From Buchnera aphidicola (Floraphis choui) (GTDB lineage Bacteria; Pseudomonadota; Gammaproteobacteria; Enterobacterales; Enterobacteriaceae), in assembly GCA_039830045.1 (NCBI GenBank), contig CP140044.1, positions 434,001 through 498,000 of the forward strand: 64,000 nt of DNA, given 5' to 3'. The translations under genes and the position numbers were made by a program. Below, piece by piece: positions 54,627-64,000 of the stretch. Within the stretch, counting starts at the first letter, position 1, and each line of letters begins with the position of its first letter. The notes under the pieces are model-generated. The model was not told the origin of the DNA, did not search any database, and worked only from the letters and a program-made list of their open reading frames with translations.

Positions 54627-55514
54627 TTATACTGTATTTAATTTTAACAGAAAATTATTGTTTTTATTTTGAATTTTTTTAATAACCATATTAAACAAAT
54701 TTTTATTTACATTAGAAAAATACTGAATCGCATTTTTTTCACTAGGAACTGCTATTTTTTCAAAATTAGAAATAGAATTTAATTGATTTGAAGAACTACG
54801 CACCTTTTTTAACCACTTGTTAAATGAAAACAAATTAGAAGTAACTATTACTTTAAACTTCATGTCAGAAAACCCTCTTCCACTATAATTAGAAGATATA
54901 CCTTTATAGGTTCCAAATTTATTAGCCATTAAATTCAATTTAGTATTCATTCCTGCCATAGTATATATTTGACTGCCAAGAGAGGGAATAAAGAAAGAAT
55001 TCATAACAGAATTAGAAGTAAGTTCAAAAATTATTGGAGTATTAATAGGGAACACTAATTCATTAATAGTAGCAATTTTTTCATTTGGATAAATAAAAAG
55101 CCATTTCCAATCTAATGATATAACACTAATTTTTATAGGTTGAACCTTAGAAACAATTGGCTTACTTGGATCTAAATTGTGTGTAGATTTCCAAGATAAT
55201 ACAGAAAGAAAAATAATTATAATAACTGGAAAACCCCATACTAATAATTCAATCAAATTAGAATGTGACCAATTAGGTTTGTAACTAGAATTAACATTAT
55301 CTTCTCTATATTTTATAGGAAACAAAAATGTCATAATAAATACTGGAATTATAATACATAACATTATAAAAAATGAAATTAGTATTAGATAACGTTGCTC
55401 TAAAGAAATGCTACTATTTGGATGCAAAATTGTATTGTGACATCCAGTTAAAACCAAAACAGAACTTATTAAAAAAAAGTTTAAAATATATATGCGATAT
55501 TTTGAAAATTGCAT
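54627..55514 (-). CDS. cyoA: Cytochrome bo3 ubiquinol oxidase subunit II (lipoprotein)
   Basis: CyoA is the cupredoxin-fold subunit II without CuA. The 295-residue product (E. coli 315) has a lipoprotein signal with the lipobox LTGC ending at Cys25, two membrane spans and a periplasmic domain with [18 protein letters not shown] and [18 protein letters not shown]. It begins the cyoABCDE operon; cyoB starts 19 bases after its stop. Lgt, encoded at 11653, should lipidate it. Confidence 0.96.
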   Translation of the reverse strand: MQFSKYRIYILNFFLISSVLVLTGCHNTILHPNSSISLEQRYLILISFFIMLCIIIPVFIMTFLFPIKYREDNVNSSYKPNWSHSNLIELLVWGFPVIIIIFLSVLSWKSTHNLDPSKPIVSKVQPIKISVISLDWKWLFIYPNEKIATINELVFPINTPIIFELTSNSVMNSFFIPSLGSQIYTMAGMNTKLNLMANKFGTYKGISSNYSGRGFSDMKFKVIVTSNLFSFNKWLKKVRSSSNQLNSISNFEKIAVPSEKNAIQYFSNVNKNLFNMVIKKIQNKNNNFLLKLNTV

Positions 55515-55797
55515 TTAATAACCTCAATATTCAATTTTATATTATAAAACTATATCAATTATTAAATAATTTATTATTATGCAAGTATATAACCTTTTAA
55601 AAAGAATAAAATATACATGTTTTACTACCATTTAATATTAAACATACTAATTATATATATAATTAGTAATTAATAATTATTTACATTTAAAAACATAAAC
55701 ATTTACTCAAACAACAAATTTAGATAAAAATATTATTTACTACTAGCTTAATATATATTTAAATAATAGAAAATTAAATATAACTAATTAAAATAAA

Positions 55798-56121
55798 ATG
55801 ATTATAAAAATAATAAAAAATATACTAACGTCGGTATTGAATACAAAAATAATTAAAATTTGTGACGAAAGTAAAAAACATAAAACATTTACGACAAATT
55901 ATTCACATTTTAAAATTATTATAGTAAGCGATGATTTTAAAAAGTATAATTTACTAAAAAGACATCAAAAAATATATTATTTATTGTCTACATGTATATC
56001 AAAATATAAAATTCATGGACTTGCATTATATACATATACTATTCAAGAATGGGAAATTAAACTTAATAAAAATTGTACTTCTCCTGCATGCGCAAAACAG
56101 CACATAAAAAAATTAAAATAA
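55798..56121 (+). CDS. bolA: BolA family protein
   Basis: BolA binds monothiol glutaredoxins and shared Fe-S clusters, and in E. coli also acts as a regulator of shape and stress genes. The 107-residue protein (E. coli 105) has the family core in FKIIIVSDDFKKYNLLKRHQ and KIHGLALYTYTIQEW. The His of the IHGL motif and the Cys in the C-terminal tail (SPACAKQ) are seen. It precedes tig as in E. coli and is divergent from cyoA. Confidence 0.9.
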   Translation: MIIKIIKNILTSVLNTKIIKICDESKKHKTFTTNYSHFKIIIVSDDFKKYNLLKRHQKIYYLLSTCISKYKIHGLALYTYTIQEWEIKLNKNCTSPACAKQHIKKLK

Positions 56122-56391
56122 TTAACAACGCTAAATAAAAAAGTATGTTATGTAATTACGATGTTATATAGTTACATATCTACATTAATGATAACATAGA
56201 GTTATTTTATTATATTTCAAATAATCCGCTCTTAAACATTTCTAATTTCACAATATACAACATTTCATCTAAATATAATATGAAAACTAGCTATTAAAAC
56301 TACCAAGAATAGCAAATTGATAAACTATATAAAACTTAATAATAAACTAAACATTTAAAAAAATAACACTAAAATTATCTAAGGAAATAAT

Positions 56392-57684
56392 ATGAAATTT
56401 CAAATTAAAAAAAATAATAATCTATTTAGAAAAATACATATTACTATTCCAAATCATGCAATACAAAAATCTATACAGGTGAAACTTGAAGAATTAAATA
56501 AAACTATACAAATTCATGGATTCAGAAAAGGAAAGGTACCACTACATATTTTAAAAAATCGTTATGAAATAAATATTCAACAGAAAGTATTACCCACATT
56601 AATAAATCAGTATTTTTCAGATATAATACAAAAAGAAAAATTTCATATAGCTGGGACACCTAAATTTATTCTAGAACAATATGAAAAAGACAAAAATTTT
56701 AATTGTTCAATAGAATTTGAAATATATCCAAAGTTTAAACTAAAAACAAAACCGTTTTCTATAAATATACCAATAATTAATATTACCGATCAAGATATTC
56801 AAAAAACAGCTTGCAATTTTTTTAAAAAAAATACATGGAAAGAAGTGAATTGCCCTATAAAACTACACCACAAAGTTAGCATTATTTGTATAAATCACGA
56901 TTTAAAACATAATTCTGATATACAGAATTTATATGATTTTCAATTTATTGTTGGAAACAATGAAATATTACCTGAAATGGAAAAAGAAATACTTGATCAT
57001 CAAGTCAATGATTCCTTTTTTATTAACATTACATTTCCACAAGACCATTGTGAAGAATATATAGCAGGAAAAACGTGTAAAATAGAAATAACTATTAAAA
57101 AAATTGAAAAATTTATAGAACCGTCATTAGAAGACAAAAAAAATATTATATTAAATTTAAATCAAGAACAATATAAAACCATTAGAAATATGCTAAAAAA
57201 GAAAGCAAAAACAATAATTAAAAGTTATATAAAATTACAAATAATAAAAAACTTAATAAAACTCAATTCTATAGATATTCCATCTATATTAGTAAAAAAA
57301 ATTTTATTAATTCTAAAACAAAAAAATATAAATATATATAAAAAAAATAAAAAAAATATTTTTAAAATTATAAATCAAAAAAATTTAATGTTTCAAGCTC
57401 AATATCAAGTTAAAACTATAATTTTAATGAAAAAATTTATAAAAGATCATTCTTTAAAACCCAATTTAAATACAATACAATTATTACTACAAAAACTTTC
57501 AACATCACATAATCATTTTAAAAAAATAACTCAATTATATAATAATAATAAACATATTAAAAAATATTTTAATAATATAAATTTAGAAGAACAAGTTATA
57601 AATAAAATATTAAATGAATCTATCAAACATAAAAAAACGTATAGTTTTTATGAAGCAATAAATAAACTAGACAATGTAAGTTGA
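56392..57684 (+). CDS. tig: Trigger factor
   Basis: Trigger factor is the ribosome-bound chaperone that receives nascent chains. The 430 residues match E. coli (432). The ribosome-binding signature GFRKGKVPLHIL is near residue 43, the PPIase domain spans about 150-240 and the helical chaperone domain follows. The C-terminal half is very rich in Lys, Asn and Ile and poorly conserved. It starts the tig-clpP-clpX-lon series and has an AAGGAAA ribosome binding site. Confidence 0.95.
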   Translation: MKFQIKKNNNLFRKIHITIPNHAIQKSIQVKLEELNKTIQIHGFRKGKVPLHILKNRYEINIQQKVLPTLINQYFSDIIQKEKFHIAGTPKFILEQYEKDKNFNCSIEFEIYPKFKLKTKPFSINIPIINITDQDIQKTACNFFKKNTWKEVNCPIKLHHKVSIICINHDLKHNSDIQNLYDFQFIVGNNEILPEMEKEILDHQVNDSFFINITFPQDHCEEYIAGKTCKIEITIKKIEKFIEPSLEDKKNIILNLNQEQYKTIRNMLKKKAKTIIKSYIKLQIIKNLIKLNSIDIPSILVKKILLILKQKNINIYKKNKKNIFKIINQKNLMFQAQYQVKTIILMKKFIKDHSLKPNLNTIQLLLQKLSTSHNHFKKITQLYNNNKHIKKYFNNINLEEQVINKILNESIKHKKTYSFYEAINKLDNVS

Positions 57685-57903
57685 TGTCTTTCAATCATTA
57701 ACAACTTTAAATAATAAAAATCGTATTAAGTTTACATTTATTATTATAATCGTATACATTTTGTCAATAATGAATTTCTTCTTAAATGATATTTAAAAAA
57801 TGAAATATATTTATAAAGTTAAAATTAATACTAAAAATATTTAAATACACTATTTCAATACTAAGAAATAATTCTTTCTGTTTCATAAACATTGGAAATA
57901 ACA

Positions 57904-58527
57904 ATGTCATATAATAAAAACAATACAAACAACAATAAAATTACATCATTAACCCCTATAGTAATAGAAAAAACTTCTTATGGAGAAAGATCCTATGACA
58001 TATATTCAAGATTATTAAAAGAAAGAATAATTTTTTTAACTGGAATAATTGAAGATATAACAGCCAATGCTATTGTAGCTCAAATTTTATTTTTAGAATC
58101 TGAAAACTCAGAAAAAGATATTTTTATATATATAAACTCTCCTGGAGGTACGATTTCATCAGGAATGTCTATTTACGATACTATGCAATTCGTGACTCCA
58201 AATATTAATACAATTTGTATAGGCCAAGCATGTTCCATGGCTGCTTTAATTTTAACTGCAGGACACAAAGGAAAACGATTCTGTTTACCTAACGCACGAA
58301 TTATGATCCATCAACCAATAGGAGGTTGCAATGGACAAGCTTCTGATATAGAAATTCACGCTCGAGAAATTATAACTATTAAAAAAAGAATTAATACATT
58401 AATGTCTATACATACTGGAAAAGATTTAAAAAATATAGAAAAAGACACTGAACGAGATTATTTTTTTTCTTCTGAAGAAGCAATAAAATATGGACTAATA
58501 GATTCTATTCTCCATCATAGAAAATAA
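57904..58527 (+). CDS. clpP: ATP-dependent Clp protease proteolytic subunit
   Basis: ClpP forms the 14-subunit serine protease chamber. With ATG 57904 the product has 207 residues, the same as E. coli. The catalytic triad is Ser111 (GQACSMAA), His136 (MIHQPIGG) and Asp185 (DTERD). The [21 protein letters not shown] start and YINSPGG oxyanion region are present. A TTG at 57892 would add four residues; GGA eight bases before ATG 57904 supports the later start. Partner of ClpX, encoded next. Confidence 0.98.
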   Translation: MSYNKNNTNNNKITSLTPIVIEKTSYGERSYDIYSRLLKERIIFLTGIIEDITANAIVAQILFLESENSEKDIFIYINSPGGTISSGMSIYDTMQFVTPNINTICIGQACSMAALILTAGHKGKRFCLPNARIMIHQPIGGCNGQASDIEIHAREIITIKKRINTLMSIHTGKDLKNIEKDTERDYFFSSEEAIKYGLIDSILHHRK

Positions 58528-58624
58528 TTATTTTAAAATTTCATAATATCTTTATTATCATAATTATTAATGTAAGTAACCTTTAAATCCATCACTTATT
58601 CCATCAACTATACCAGGGAAAATA

Positions 58625-59899
58625 ATGACAAATAATATCAAAAATGACAAAGAAAAACTATTATATTGTTCTTTTTGTGGAAAAAATCAAAAAGAAATAA
58701 AAAAACTAATAGCAGGACCATCAGTTTATATTTGTGATGAATGTATAAAATTATGTAATGATATTATTTATAAGGAAATTAAAAATACAATACCCTTAGA
58801 AAATACAAAATACAATATACCAAAACCTAATAAAATAAAGGAATATCTTGATAGCTATATAATAGGACAAGATAGAACCAAAAAAATTCTATCAGTAGCG
58901 GTATATAACCATTATAAACGAATTCAAAATATTAATTTAAAATGTGATATTGAATTAGGAAAAAGCAATATTTTACTGATTGGACCAACAGGAAGTGGAA
59001 AAACATTACTAGCAGAAACATTAGCAAAATTTCTCGACGTTCCATTTACCATAACTGATGCTACAACTTTAACAGAAGCAGGATATGTAGGAGAAGATGT
59101 CGAAAATGTTATTCAAAAATTATTAAGAGCCTGTAACTACAACATAGATCAAGCGGAGAAAGGTATAATCTATATAGACGAAATAGATAAAATCTCTCGT
59201 AAATCTGATAATCCATCTATAACTCGAGATGTTTCCGGAGAAGGAGTTCAACAAGCATTGTTAAAACTTATAGAAGGAACTATAGCTTCTGTACCTATTC
59301 AAGGAGGAAGAAAACACCCACAACAAGAATGTTTAAAAGTAAACACTTCTAAAATTTTATTTATATGTGGAGGAACATTTTCTGGATTAGAACAAATTAT
59401 TTCTAAAAGAATAGAAACAGGAACAAAAATCGGATTCAATGCTAAAGTAAAAAAAAACAAAAAAAAATATATAAAAAATAAAATATTAGAACAAGTAACT
59501 ACTGAAGATTTAATTAAATTTGGTTTAATTCCAGAATTTATCGGGCGATTACCTATTCTTACTACATTATGTGAATTAAACGAAAAAACGCTAATAGAAA
59601 TATTATGCGTACCTAAAAATGCATTAATAAAACAATATCAAACATTATTCGATATTGAAGGAGTAAAATTACAATTTGACAATGAAGCTATTTCGTGTAT
59701 AGCAAAAAAAGCTATGATTAGAAAAACTGGTGCACGTGGATTACGCTCAATTATAGAAATTATTTTACTGGATATAATGTATGATTTACCTTCTATGATA
59801 AATGTTGAAAAAATATTAATTAATAAACTAGTAGTTAACAACAAATCAAAACCAAAAATAATTTATAAAAAATATGATTCTACAACAGTTTCTAATTAA
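58625..59899 (+). CDS. clpX: ATP-dependent Clp protease ATPase subunit ClpX
   Basis: ClpX is the AAA+ unfoldase that feeds ClpP. The 424 residues match E. coli (424). The N-terminal zinc domain has four cysteines (CSFCGK, then ICDECIKLC). Walker A is GPTGSGKT near 120, the pore loop GYVGEDVE near 155, Walker B YIDEIDKI, the RKH loop GGRKHPQQE, and IGFNAKV is the loop that docks on ClpP. Two runs of nine A near 59448-59468 are in frame. Confidence 0.98.
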   Translation: MTNNIKNDKEKLLYCSFCGKNQKEIKKLIAGPSVYICDECIKLCNDIIYKEIKNTIPLENTKYNIPKPNKIKEYLDSYIIGQDRTKKILSVAVYNHYKRIQNINLKCDIELGKSNILLIGPTGSGKTLLAETLAKFLDVPFTITDATTLTEAGYVGEDVENVIQKLLRACNYNIDQAEKGIIYIDEIDKISRKSDNPSITRDVSGEGVQQALLKLIEGTIASVPIQGGRKHPQQECLKVNTSKILFICGGTFSGLEQIISKRIETGTKIGFNAKVKKNKKKYIKNKILEQVTTEDLIKFGLIPEFIGRLPILTTLCELNEKTLIEILCVPKNALIKQYQTLFDIEGVKLQFDNEAISCIAKKAMIRKTGARGLRSIIEIILLDIMYDLPSMINVEKILINKLVVNNKSKPKIIYKKYDSTTVSN

Positions 59900-60082
59900 C
59901 TTTAAAATACTATTTAGTTATTATGAAAACAGCTATTTATTGTTTTGTCACTTTAATTGATTAAAATAAAATATCAAATTTTTATTTTATAAAACTCAAG
60001 TTTATCATAATTTTAAACTATATATTGGTTTATTCAATATAGTTTTAAAATTTAAAATATTATTAAAATTAAGAGAGATTTT

Positions 60083-62422
60083 ATGAATCTAAAACGTTCT
60101 GAGCACGTTGAAATTCCTGTTTTACCATTACGAGATGTCGTAGTTTATCCATATATGGTTATTCCATTATTTGTAGGAAGAGAAAAATCTATAAAATGTG
60201 TTGAAGCCTCTATGATAAATAATAAAAAAATTATGCTAGTAGCACAAAAAGAAGCAGAAATTGATGATCCTACTAACAACGATTTATTTACTATTGGAAC
60301 AACAGCTTCTATACTACAAATGTTAAAGTTACCTGATGGAACAGTTAAAGTATTAGTAGAAGGATTACAACGTGCAAATATAAAAACATTAAAAAATAAT
60401 GGGGATTACTTTATAGCACAAATTGAACCAATAATTGCACCTAATATTCCAAATAATGAACAAACTGTATTAATCAAAACTGCATTAAACCAATTTGAAA
60501 CATATGTTAAACTAAATAAAAAAATTCCATCAGAAATACTAAATTCTTTATCTAATATAGATAATATAGAAAAACTATCAGATACGATTGCTATACATAT
60601 GCCACTAAAATTATCGGAAAAACAATCTATATTAGAAATGTACCGCGTTAATGACCGATTAGAACGTTTGATGGCAATAATGGAATCTGAGATTGATTTA
60701 CTTAATATAGAAAAGCGTATTCGAAATCGAGTTAAAAGGCAAATGGAAAAAAGCCAAAGAGAATATTATTTAAACGAACAAATAAAAGCCATTCAAAAAG
60801 AACTAGGAGAAATGGATGAAACTTTAGATGATAATGAACTATTAAAAAGAAAAATTCAATCTACTAGATTACCAAAAGAAGCAAGAGAAAAAATCGAGTC
60901 TGAATTTAATAAACTAAAAATGATGTCTCCTATGTCTGCTGAAGCAACAGTAGTAAGAAGTTACATAGATTGGATAATACAAATTCCTTGGAATAAAAAA
61001 AACAAAATAAAAAAAGATCTTAAAGAAGCGAAAACTATCCTAGATTTAGATCATTTTGGTTTAGAAAAAGTAAAAGAACGAATTTTAGAATATTTAGCTG
61101 TTCAAAGTAGAATTAGTAAAATGAAAGGACCTATATTATGTTTAGTAGGCCCACCTGGCGTCGGAAAAACATCTTTGGGAAAATCTATTGCAAGAGCTAC
61201 TGGAAGAAAATATATCAGAATGGCTTTAGGTGGAATTAGAGACGAAGCAGAAATTCGAGGACATAGAAGAACATATATTGGTTCCATGCCTGGAAAACTA
61301 ATTCAAAAGATTACAAAATCAGGAGTAAAAAATCCACTATTTTTATTAGACGAAATAGATAAAATGTCCTATGACGTAAGAGTAGATCCAGCATCTGCTT
61401 TATTAGAAGTATTAGATCCGGAACAAAATACTACTTTTAATGATCATTACTTAGAAATAGATTATGATCTTTCTGAAGTAATGTTTATTGCTACTTCTAA
61501 TTCTACAAACATTCCTGCGCCTTTGCTAGATCGTATGGAAATTATTAGAATTTCTGGATATACCGAAAATGAAAAATTAAATATAGCAAAATCTTATCTA
61601 AAACCTAAACAAATACAAAGAAATGCTTTAAAAAAAAATGAGTTAACAATAGAAGACTCTGCTATCATTAATATTATTCGATATTACACGCGTGAAGCTG
61701 GTGTAAGAAATCTTGAACGAGAATTGTCAAAAATATGTAGAAAATGCGTAAAAACATTAATTTTAAACAAAACTCTAAAAAATATAAATATAAACAAAGA
61801 TAATTTACACTCATACCTTGGAGTTCAACGATTCGATTTTGGAAAAATTATCAATACCAATCAAATTGGACAGGTTATTGGATTAGCCTGGACTGAAGTA
61901 GGAGGAGAACTATTAACAATCGAAAGCGCTTGTATATCAGGAAAAGGTAAGCTGATTTATACAGGATCTTTAGGAGAAGTAATGCAAGAATCTATTCAAG
62001 CTGCATTAACTGTAGTAAGATCGCACGCAAAAAAACTAGGAATAAAAAACAATTTTCACGAAAAGCATGATATTCATGTTCACGTTCCAGAAGGAGCTAC
62101 ACCAAAAGATGGACCTAGTGCTGGAATTGCTATGTGTACAGCAATAGTTTCTTGCTTAACAAACAATCCAGTACGATCAGACATTGCCATGACAGGAGAA
62201 ATAACTCTAAGAGGACAAATTCTAACTATAGGAGGGCTAAAAGAAAAATTATTAGCTGCTCATAGAGGCGGCATTAAAAAAGTATTAATTCCTCATGATA
62301 ATAAGAGAGATTTAGAAGAAATTCCAAAAAATATTCTTTCAGGTCTATATATTCATCCAGTCAAACAAATTGAAGAAGTATTAAACTTATCATTAGAACG
62401 TATGCCTTACAATCCAAAATAA
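60083..62422 (+). CDS. lon: ATP-dependent protease Lon
   Basis: Lon is a hexameric AAA+ serine protease that degrades misfolded and regulatory proteins. The 779 residues match E. coli (784). It has the N-terminal LON domain (LPLRDVVVYPYMVIPLFVGR), the coiled-coil linker, Walker A GPPGVGKTS near 356, Walker B FLLDEIDKM, and the protease domain with the catalytic Ser in KDGPSAGIAM near 675 and Lys in GGLKEKLLAAHRGG near 718. A GAGAG ribosome binding site precedes the ATG. Confidence 0.98.
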   Translation: MNLKRSEHVEIPVLPLRDVVVYPYMVIPLFVGREKSIKCVEASMINNKKIMLVAQKEAEIDDPTNNDLFTIGTTASILQMLKLPDGTVKVLVEGLQRANIKTLKNNGDYFIAQIEPIIAPNIPNNEQTVLIKTALNQFETYVKLNKKIPSEILNSLSNIDNIEKLSDTIAIHMPLKLSEKQSILEMYRVNDRLERLMAIMESEIDLLNIEKRIRNRVKRQMEKSQREYYLNEQIKAIQKELGEMDETLDDNELLKRKIQSTRLPKEAREKIESEFNKLKMMSPMSAEATVVRSYIDWIIQIPWNKKNKIKKDLKEAKTILDLDHFGLEKVKERILEYLAVQSRISKMKGPILCLVGPPGVGKTSLGKSIARATGRKYIRMALGGIRDEAEIRGHRRTYIGSMPGKLIQKITKSGVKNPLFLLDEIDKMSYDVRVDPASALLEVLDPEQNTTFNDHYLEIDYDLSEVMFIATSNSTNIPAPLLDRMEIIRISGYTENEKLNIAKSYLKPKQIQRNALKKNELTIEDSAIINIIRYYTREAGVRNLERELSKICRKCVKTLILNKTLKNININKDNLHSYLGVQRFDFGKIINTNQIGQVIGLAWTEVGGELLTIESACISGKGKLIYTGSLGEVMQESIQAALTVVRSHAKKLGIKNNFHEKHDIHVHVPEGATPKDGPSAGIAMCTAIVSCLTNNPVRSDIAMTGEITLRGQILTIGGLKEKLLAAHRGGIKKVLIPHDNKRDLEEIPKNILSGLYIHPVKQIEEVLNLSLERMPYNPK

Positions 62423-62455
62423 CAAACATTTTATTTATAAGACGCTCTAAAACTC

Positions 62456-62502
62456 ATATATAAGCTGGAAAATAATAAAATTATAATTACCAGCTTATAT
62501 AT
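62456..62502. terminator. Perfect 13-bp inverted repeat after lon
   Basis: The arms ATATATAAGCTGG (62456-62468) and CCAGCTTATATAT (62490-62502) are perfect complements with a 21-base A+T-rich loop. The G+C end of the stem faces the loop. It lies 34 bases after the lon stop and 51 before ppiD. It may end lon transcription or protect its 3' end; no T-run follows, so the mode is uncertain. hupB, located here in E. coli, is absent. Confidence 0.5.
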
Positions 62503-62552
62503 AAATTATAATTCAAAACAATATTACATTAATAAATTATACGAAATCACTA

Positions 62553-63650
62553 ATGACGATTAAAAAAAAAATAAAATTAATAATCTCTAATATAATCATA
62601 CTAATATTTTTAGTAATAATTTTTTTTTCATTAGTTATTACAAAAATAAATTTTTACTCATTAATTAATAAAAAAAACTATATAATAAAAATTAATAATG
62701 AAAAAATTAATTTAAATGATTTTATAAAAATATACACCATAGAACTATTAAAATACAAAAAAAATATTGATCTAAACAATTTAAAATCATTACAAAATCG
62801 AATATATTTAAAAAAAATATATAAAAAAGTAATGTTAAATATAATCTATGAAACTTTGTTAAAACAATATATAAAAAAATTGAATATATTTGCAAAAAGT
62901 TCTGAAATTAAAAACTATATACACAATCAATCTATTTTCAAAGAAAATAACATTTTTAGTATTAAAAAATACTATTCTTTTCTTAATTCTATTAACATGA
63001 ATTCTAATGAATATATAAATAAAATTGAAACCAATCTTAAAATAAATAAATTTATATCTTTTATTTCTAATTCAACATTTGTTTTAAAAAATGAAATGGA
63101 AAATTTAATACAATTACTATCACAAGTTAGAATGATTAAAATTGCTCCAATAAAAATCTCTAATATTTTCAAATATCTAATCGATAACAACCGTAATATA
63201 AAAATCCATCATATTCAACATAATAGAAATATCTTATTTTTATCAAAAAAAAATACACTTAATCCTTTCATGATTACTAAAAAAATAATATACGAACTCA
63301 ATCATGGATCTAATAAGATACTAAAACAAATGAATATAAAGTTTGAAAAAAAACAATTTTTTTATAAGTTTGATCTAAATAAATTAGAAAAACTAATATT
63401 TAACCTTCCACATCCTACATATAAAAAAAATATTTATTTTAGTATTCTTAAAAATAATCACGACTTGTTATTAGTTCAATTTTATAAAATCAAATATATA
63501 AAATTTTCAAAAAAACAAAAAAATATTATTTTTTCACGATTACTTAAACACAATATAGAAACAATATTAAATTCCATTATTAATAACCTATATACAAAAG
63601 CTAACATTTCATATGGAAGAGAATTAACTAATTTAAATCAATACTTTTAA
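62553..63650 (+). CDS. ppiD: Shortened PpiD-like periplasmic folding factor, parvulin domain missing
   Basis: PpiD is an inner-membrane-anchored periplasmic chaperone with a SurA-like N-terminal part and a central parvulin-type domain. This protein has only 365 residues against 623 in E. coli. It has the membrane helix (about 12-33), the N-terminal chaperone region to about residue 205 (ENLIQLLSQVRMIKI matches the E. coli region before the parvulin domain), and a C-terminal part from about 245 that resembles the last 110 residues of E. coli PpiD. The central 250 or so residues are absent without frame loss. Identity rests on the order lon-ppiD-mdlA and moderate similarity. A ten-A run at 62562-62571 is in frame. 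Confidence 0.82.
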   Translation: MTIKKKIKLIISNIIILIFLVIIFFSLVITKINFYSLINKKNYIIKINNEKINLNDFIKIYTIELLKYKKNIDLNNLKSLQNRIYLKKIYKKVMLNIIYETLLKQYIKKLNIFAKSSEIKNYIHNQSIFKENNIFSIKKYYSFLNSINMNSNEYINKIETNLKINKFISFISNSTFVLKNEMENLIQLLSQVRMIKIAPIKISNIFKYLIDNNRNIKIHHIQHNRNILFLSKKNTLNPFMITKKIIYELNHGSNKILKQMNIKFEKKQFFYKFDLNKLEKLIFNLPHPTYKKNIYFSILKNNHDLLLVQFYKIKYIKFSKKQKNIIFSRLLKHNIETILNSIINNLYTKANISYGRELTNLNQYF

Positions 63651-63815
63651 AATATTAAACTTTTAAAATTATATTTAAAAAATAAGATATATTAAATATT
63701 TTTAAAAAATTAATTTCAAATATATTAATTATAAAATAAGAACTAACTTAAACTAAATAGTTTCGTAATTATACATATAATTAAACACTATTAATTCAAC
63801 TACCAGGACATTTTT

Positions 63816-64000
63816 GTGGATTTATTTAAGCAACTAGGTTGGTATTTTATACGAGAATGGAAACAATATTTAATAGCTATTTTTTTATTAATACTTATTT
63901 CTATTTTGCAATTATTTCCACCAAAACTAGTAGGATTACTAATAGATTCTATCGTAAAAAAAGAAATCCAAGGTATACAAACATTTTCTTGGATTATAAT
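63816..64000 (+). CDS. mdlA: ABC transporter MdlA, N-terminal fragment (3' end outside the window)
   Basis: MdlA is half of the MdlAB multidrug-type ABC exporter; its substrate is not established. Only the first 61 codons are inside the window. They read DLFKQLGWYFIREWKQYL and then the first membrane span, ending near PPKLVGLLIDSIVKKEIQG, which fits E. coli MdlA from its first residues. The start is GTG at 63816, supported by CAGGA eight bases upstream and by the fit to E. coli; there is no nearby in-frame ATG before it. The nucleotide-binding domain would lie beyond the window. Confidence 0.88.
   Translation, partial: MDLFKQLGWYFIREWKQYLIAIFLLILISILQLFPPKLVGLLIDSIVKKEIQGIQTFSWII

Noticed and set aside
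57731..57758. TTTACA and TATACA with 16-base spacing before clpP
   Set aside because: Plausible as a promoter, but such partial matches are common in this DNA and no independent support is visible. No sigma-32 heat-shock consensus was found there.

Overview
The window looks like a stretch of a Buchnera aphidicola chromosome, the obligate aphid endosymbiont in the Gammaproteobacteria. The evidence is the very A+T-rich DNA, proteins that align over their length with Escherichia coli orthologues but are rich in Lys, Asn and Ile, a PolA reduced to its 5'-nuclease domain, kilobase spacers where the E. coli order would place other genes, and no mobile elements, CRISPR arrays or phage genes. The aphid host cannot be told from this sequence.

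Layout. 1-2660: the 3' part of eno, then ispF-ispD-ftsB on the minus strand. 2661-5385: a 2.7 kb gene-free stretch. 5386-7881: short polA, a second empty spacer and engB. 8170-10014: typA. 10148-16877, minus strand: gmk, thyA, lgt, lysA, lysS and prfB, the last with an intact programmed frameshift. 17164-26617, plus strand: ygfZ, miaB, ybeY, ybeX, leuS, holA, nadD and tusA. 26788-29025: asd on the minus strand and yhgN on the plus. 29404-41450, plus strand: pgk, fbaA, a possible leader peptide, mscS, recC, recB and recD. 41560-41633: initiator tRNA on the minus strand. 41709-46075, plus strand: mltA, ribE, thiL, ribD and nusB. 46093-50368, minus strand: dxs, ispA and yajR. 50484-50777: tusE. 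50816-55514, minus strand: the complete cyoABCDE operon. 55798 to the end, plus strand: bolA, tig, clpP, clpX, lon, a shortened ppiD and the start of mdlA.

How the genes fit together. Isoprenoid synthesis is represented by dxs, ispD, ispF and ispA. Vitamin genes are ribD and ribE (riboflavin), thiL (thiamine diphosphate, the cofactor of Dxs) and nadD (NAD). asd and lysA serve synthesis of lysine, an amino acid the host needs. eno, pgk and fbaA are glycolytic. cyoABCDE is the terminal oxidase. tusA, tusE and miaB modify tRNA. tig, clpP, clpX and lon form a protein quality-control block.

The strongest unusual signal is a set of three genes, recC, recB and nadD, each interrupted at a run of exactly ten A. 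In all three, one extra A restores the expected protein. Other runs of ten A, in holA and ppiD, are in frame. This fits the known role of poly(A) slippage in Buchnera, though simple decay or homopolymer sequencing error is not excluded. Other points of note are a 25-codon reading frame with a perfect Shine-Dalgarno sequence inside a hairpin before mscS, a PpiD that has lost its central parvulin domain, a DXS with a Tyr in its cofactor motif, an MltA without a lipobox, and several good inverted repeats between genes. I found no clear evidence of a wholly new multi-gene system.
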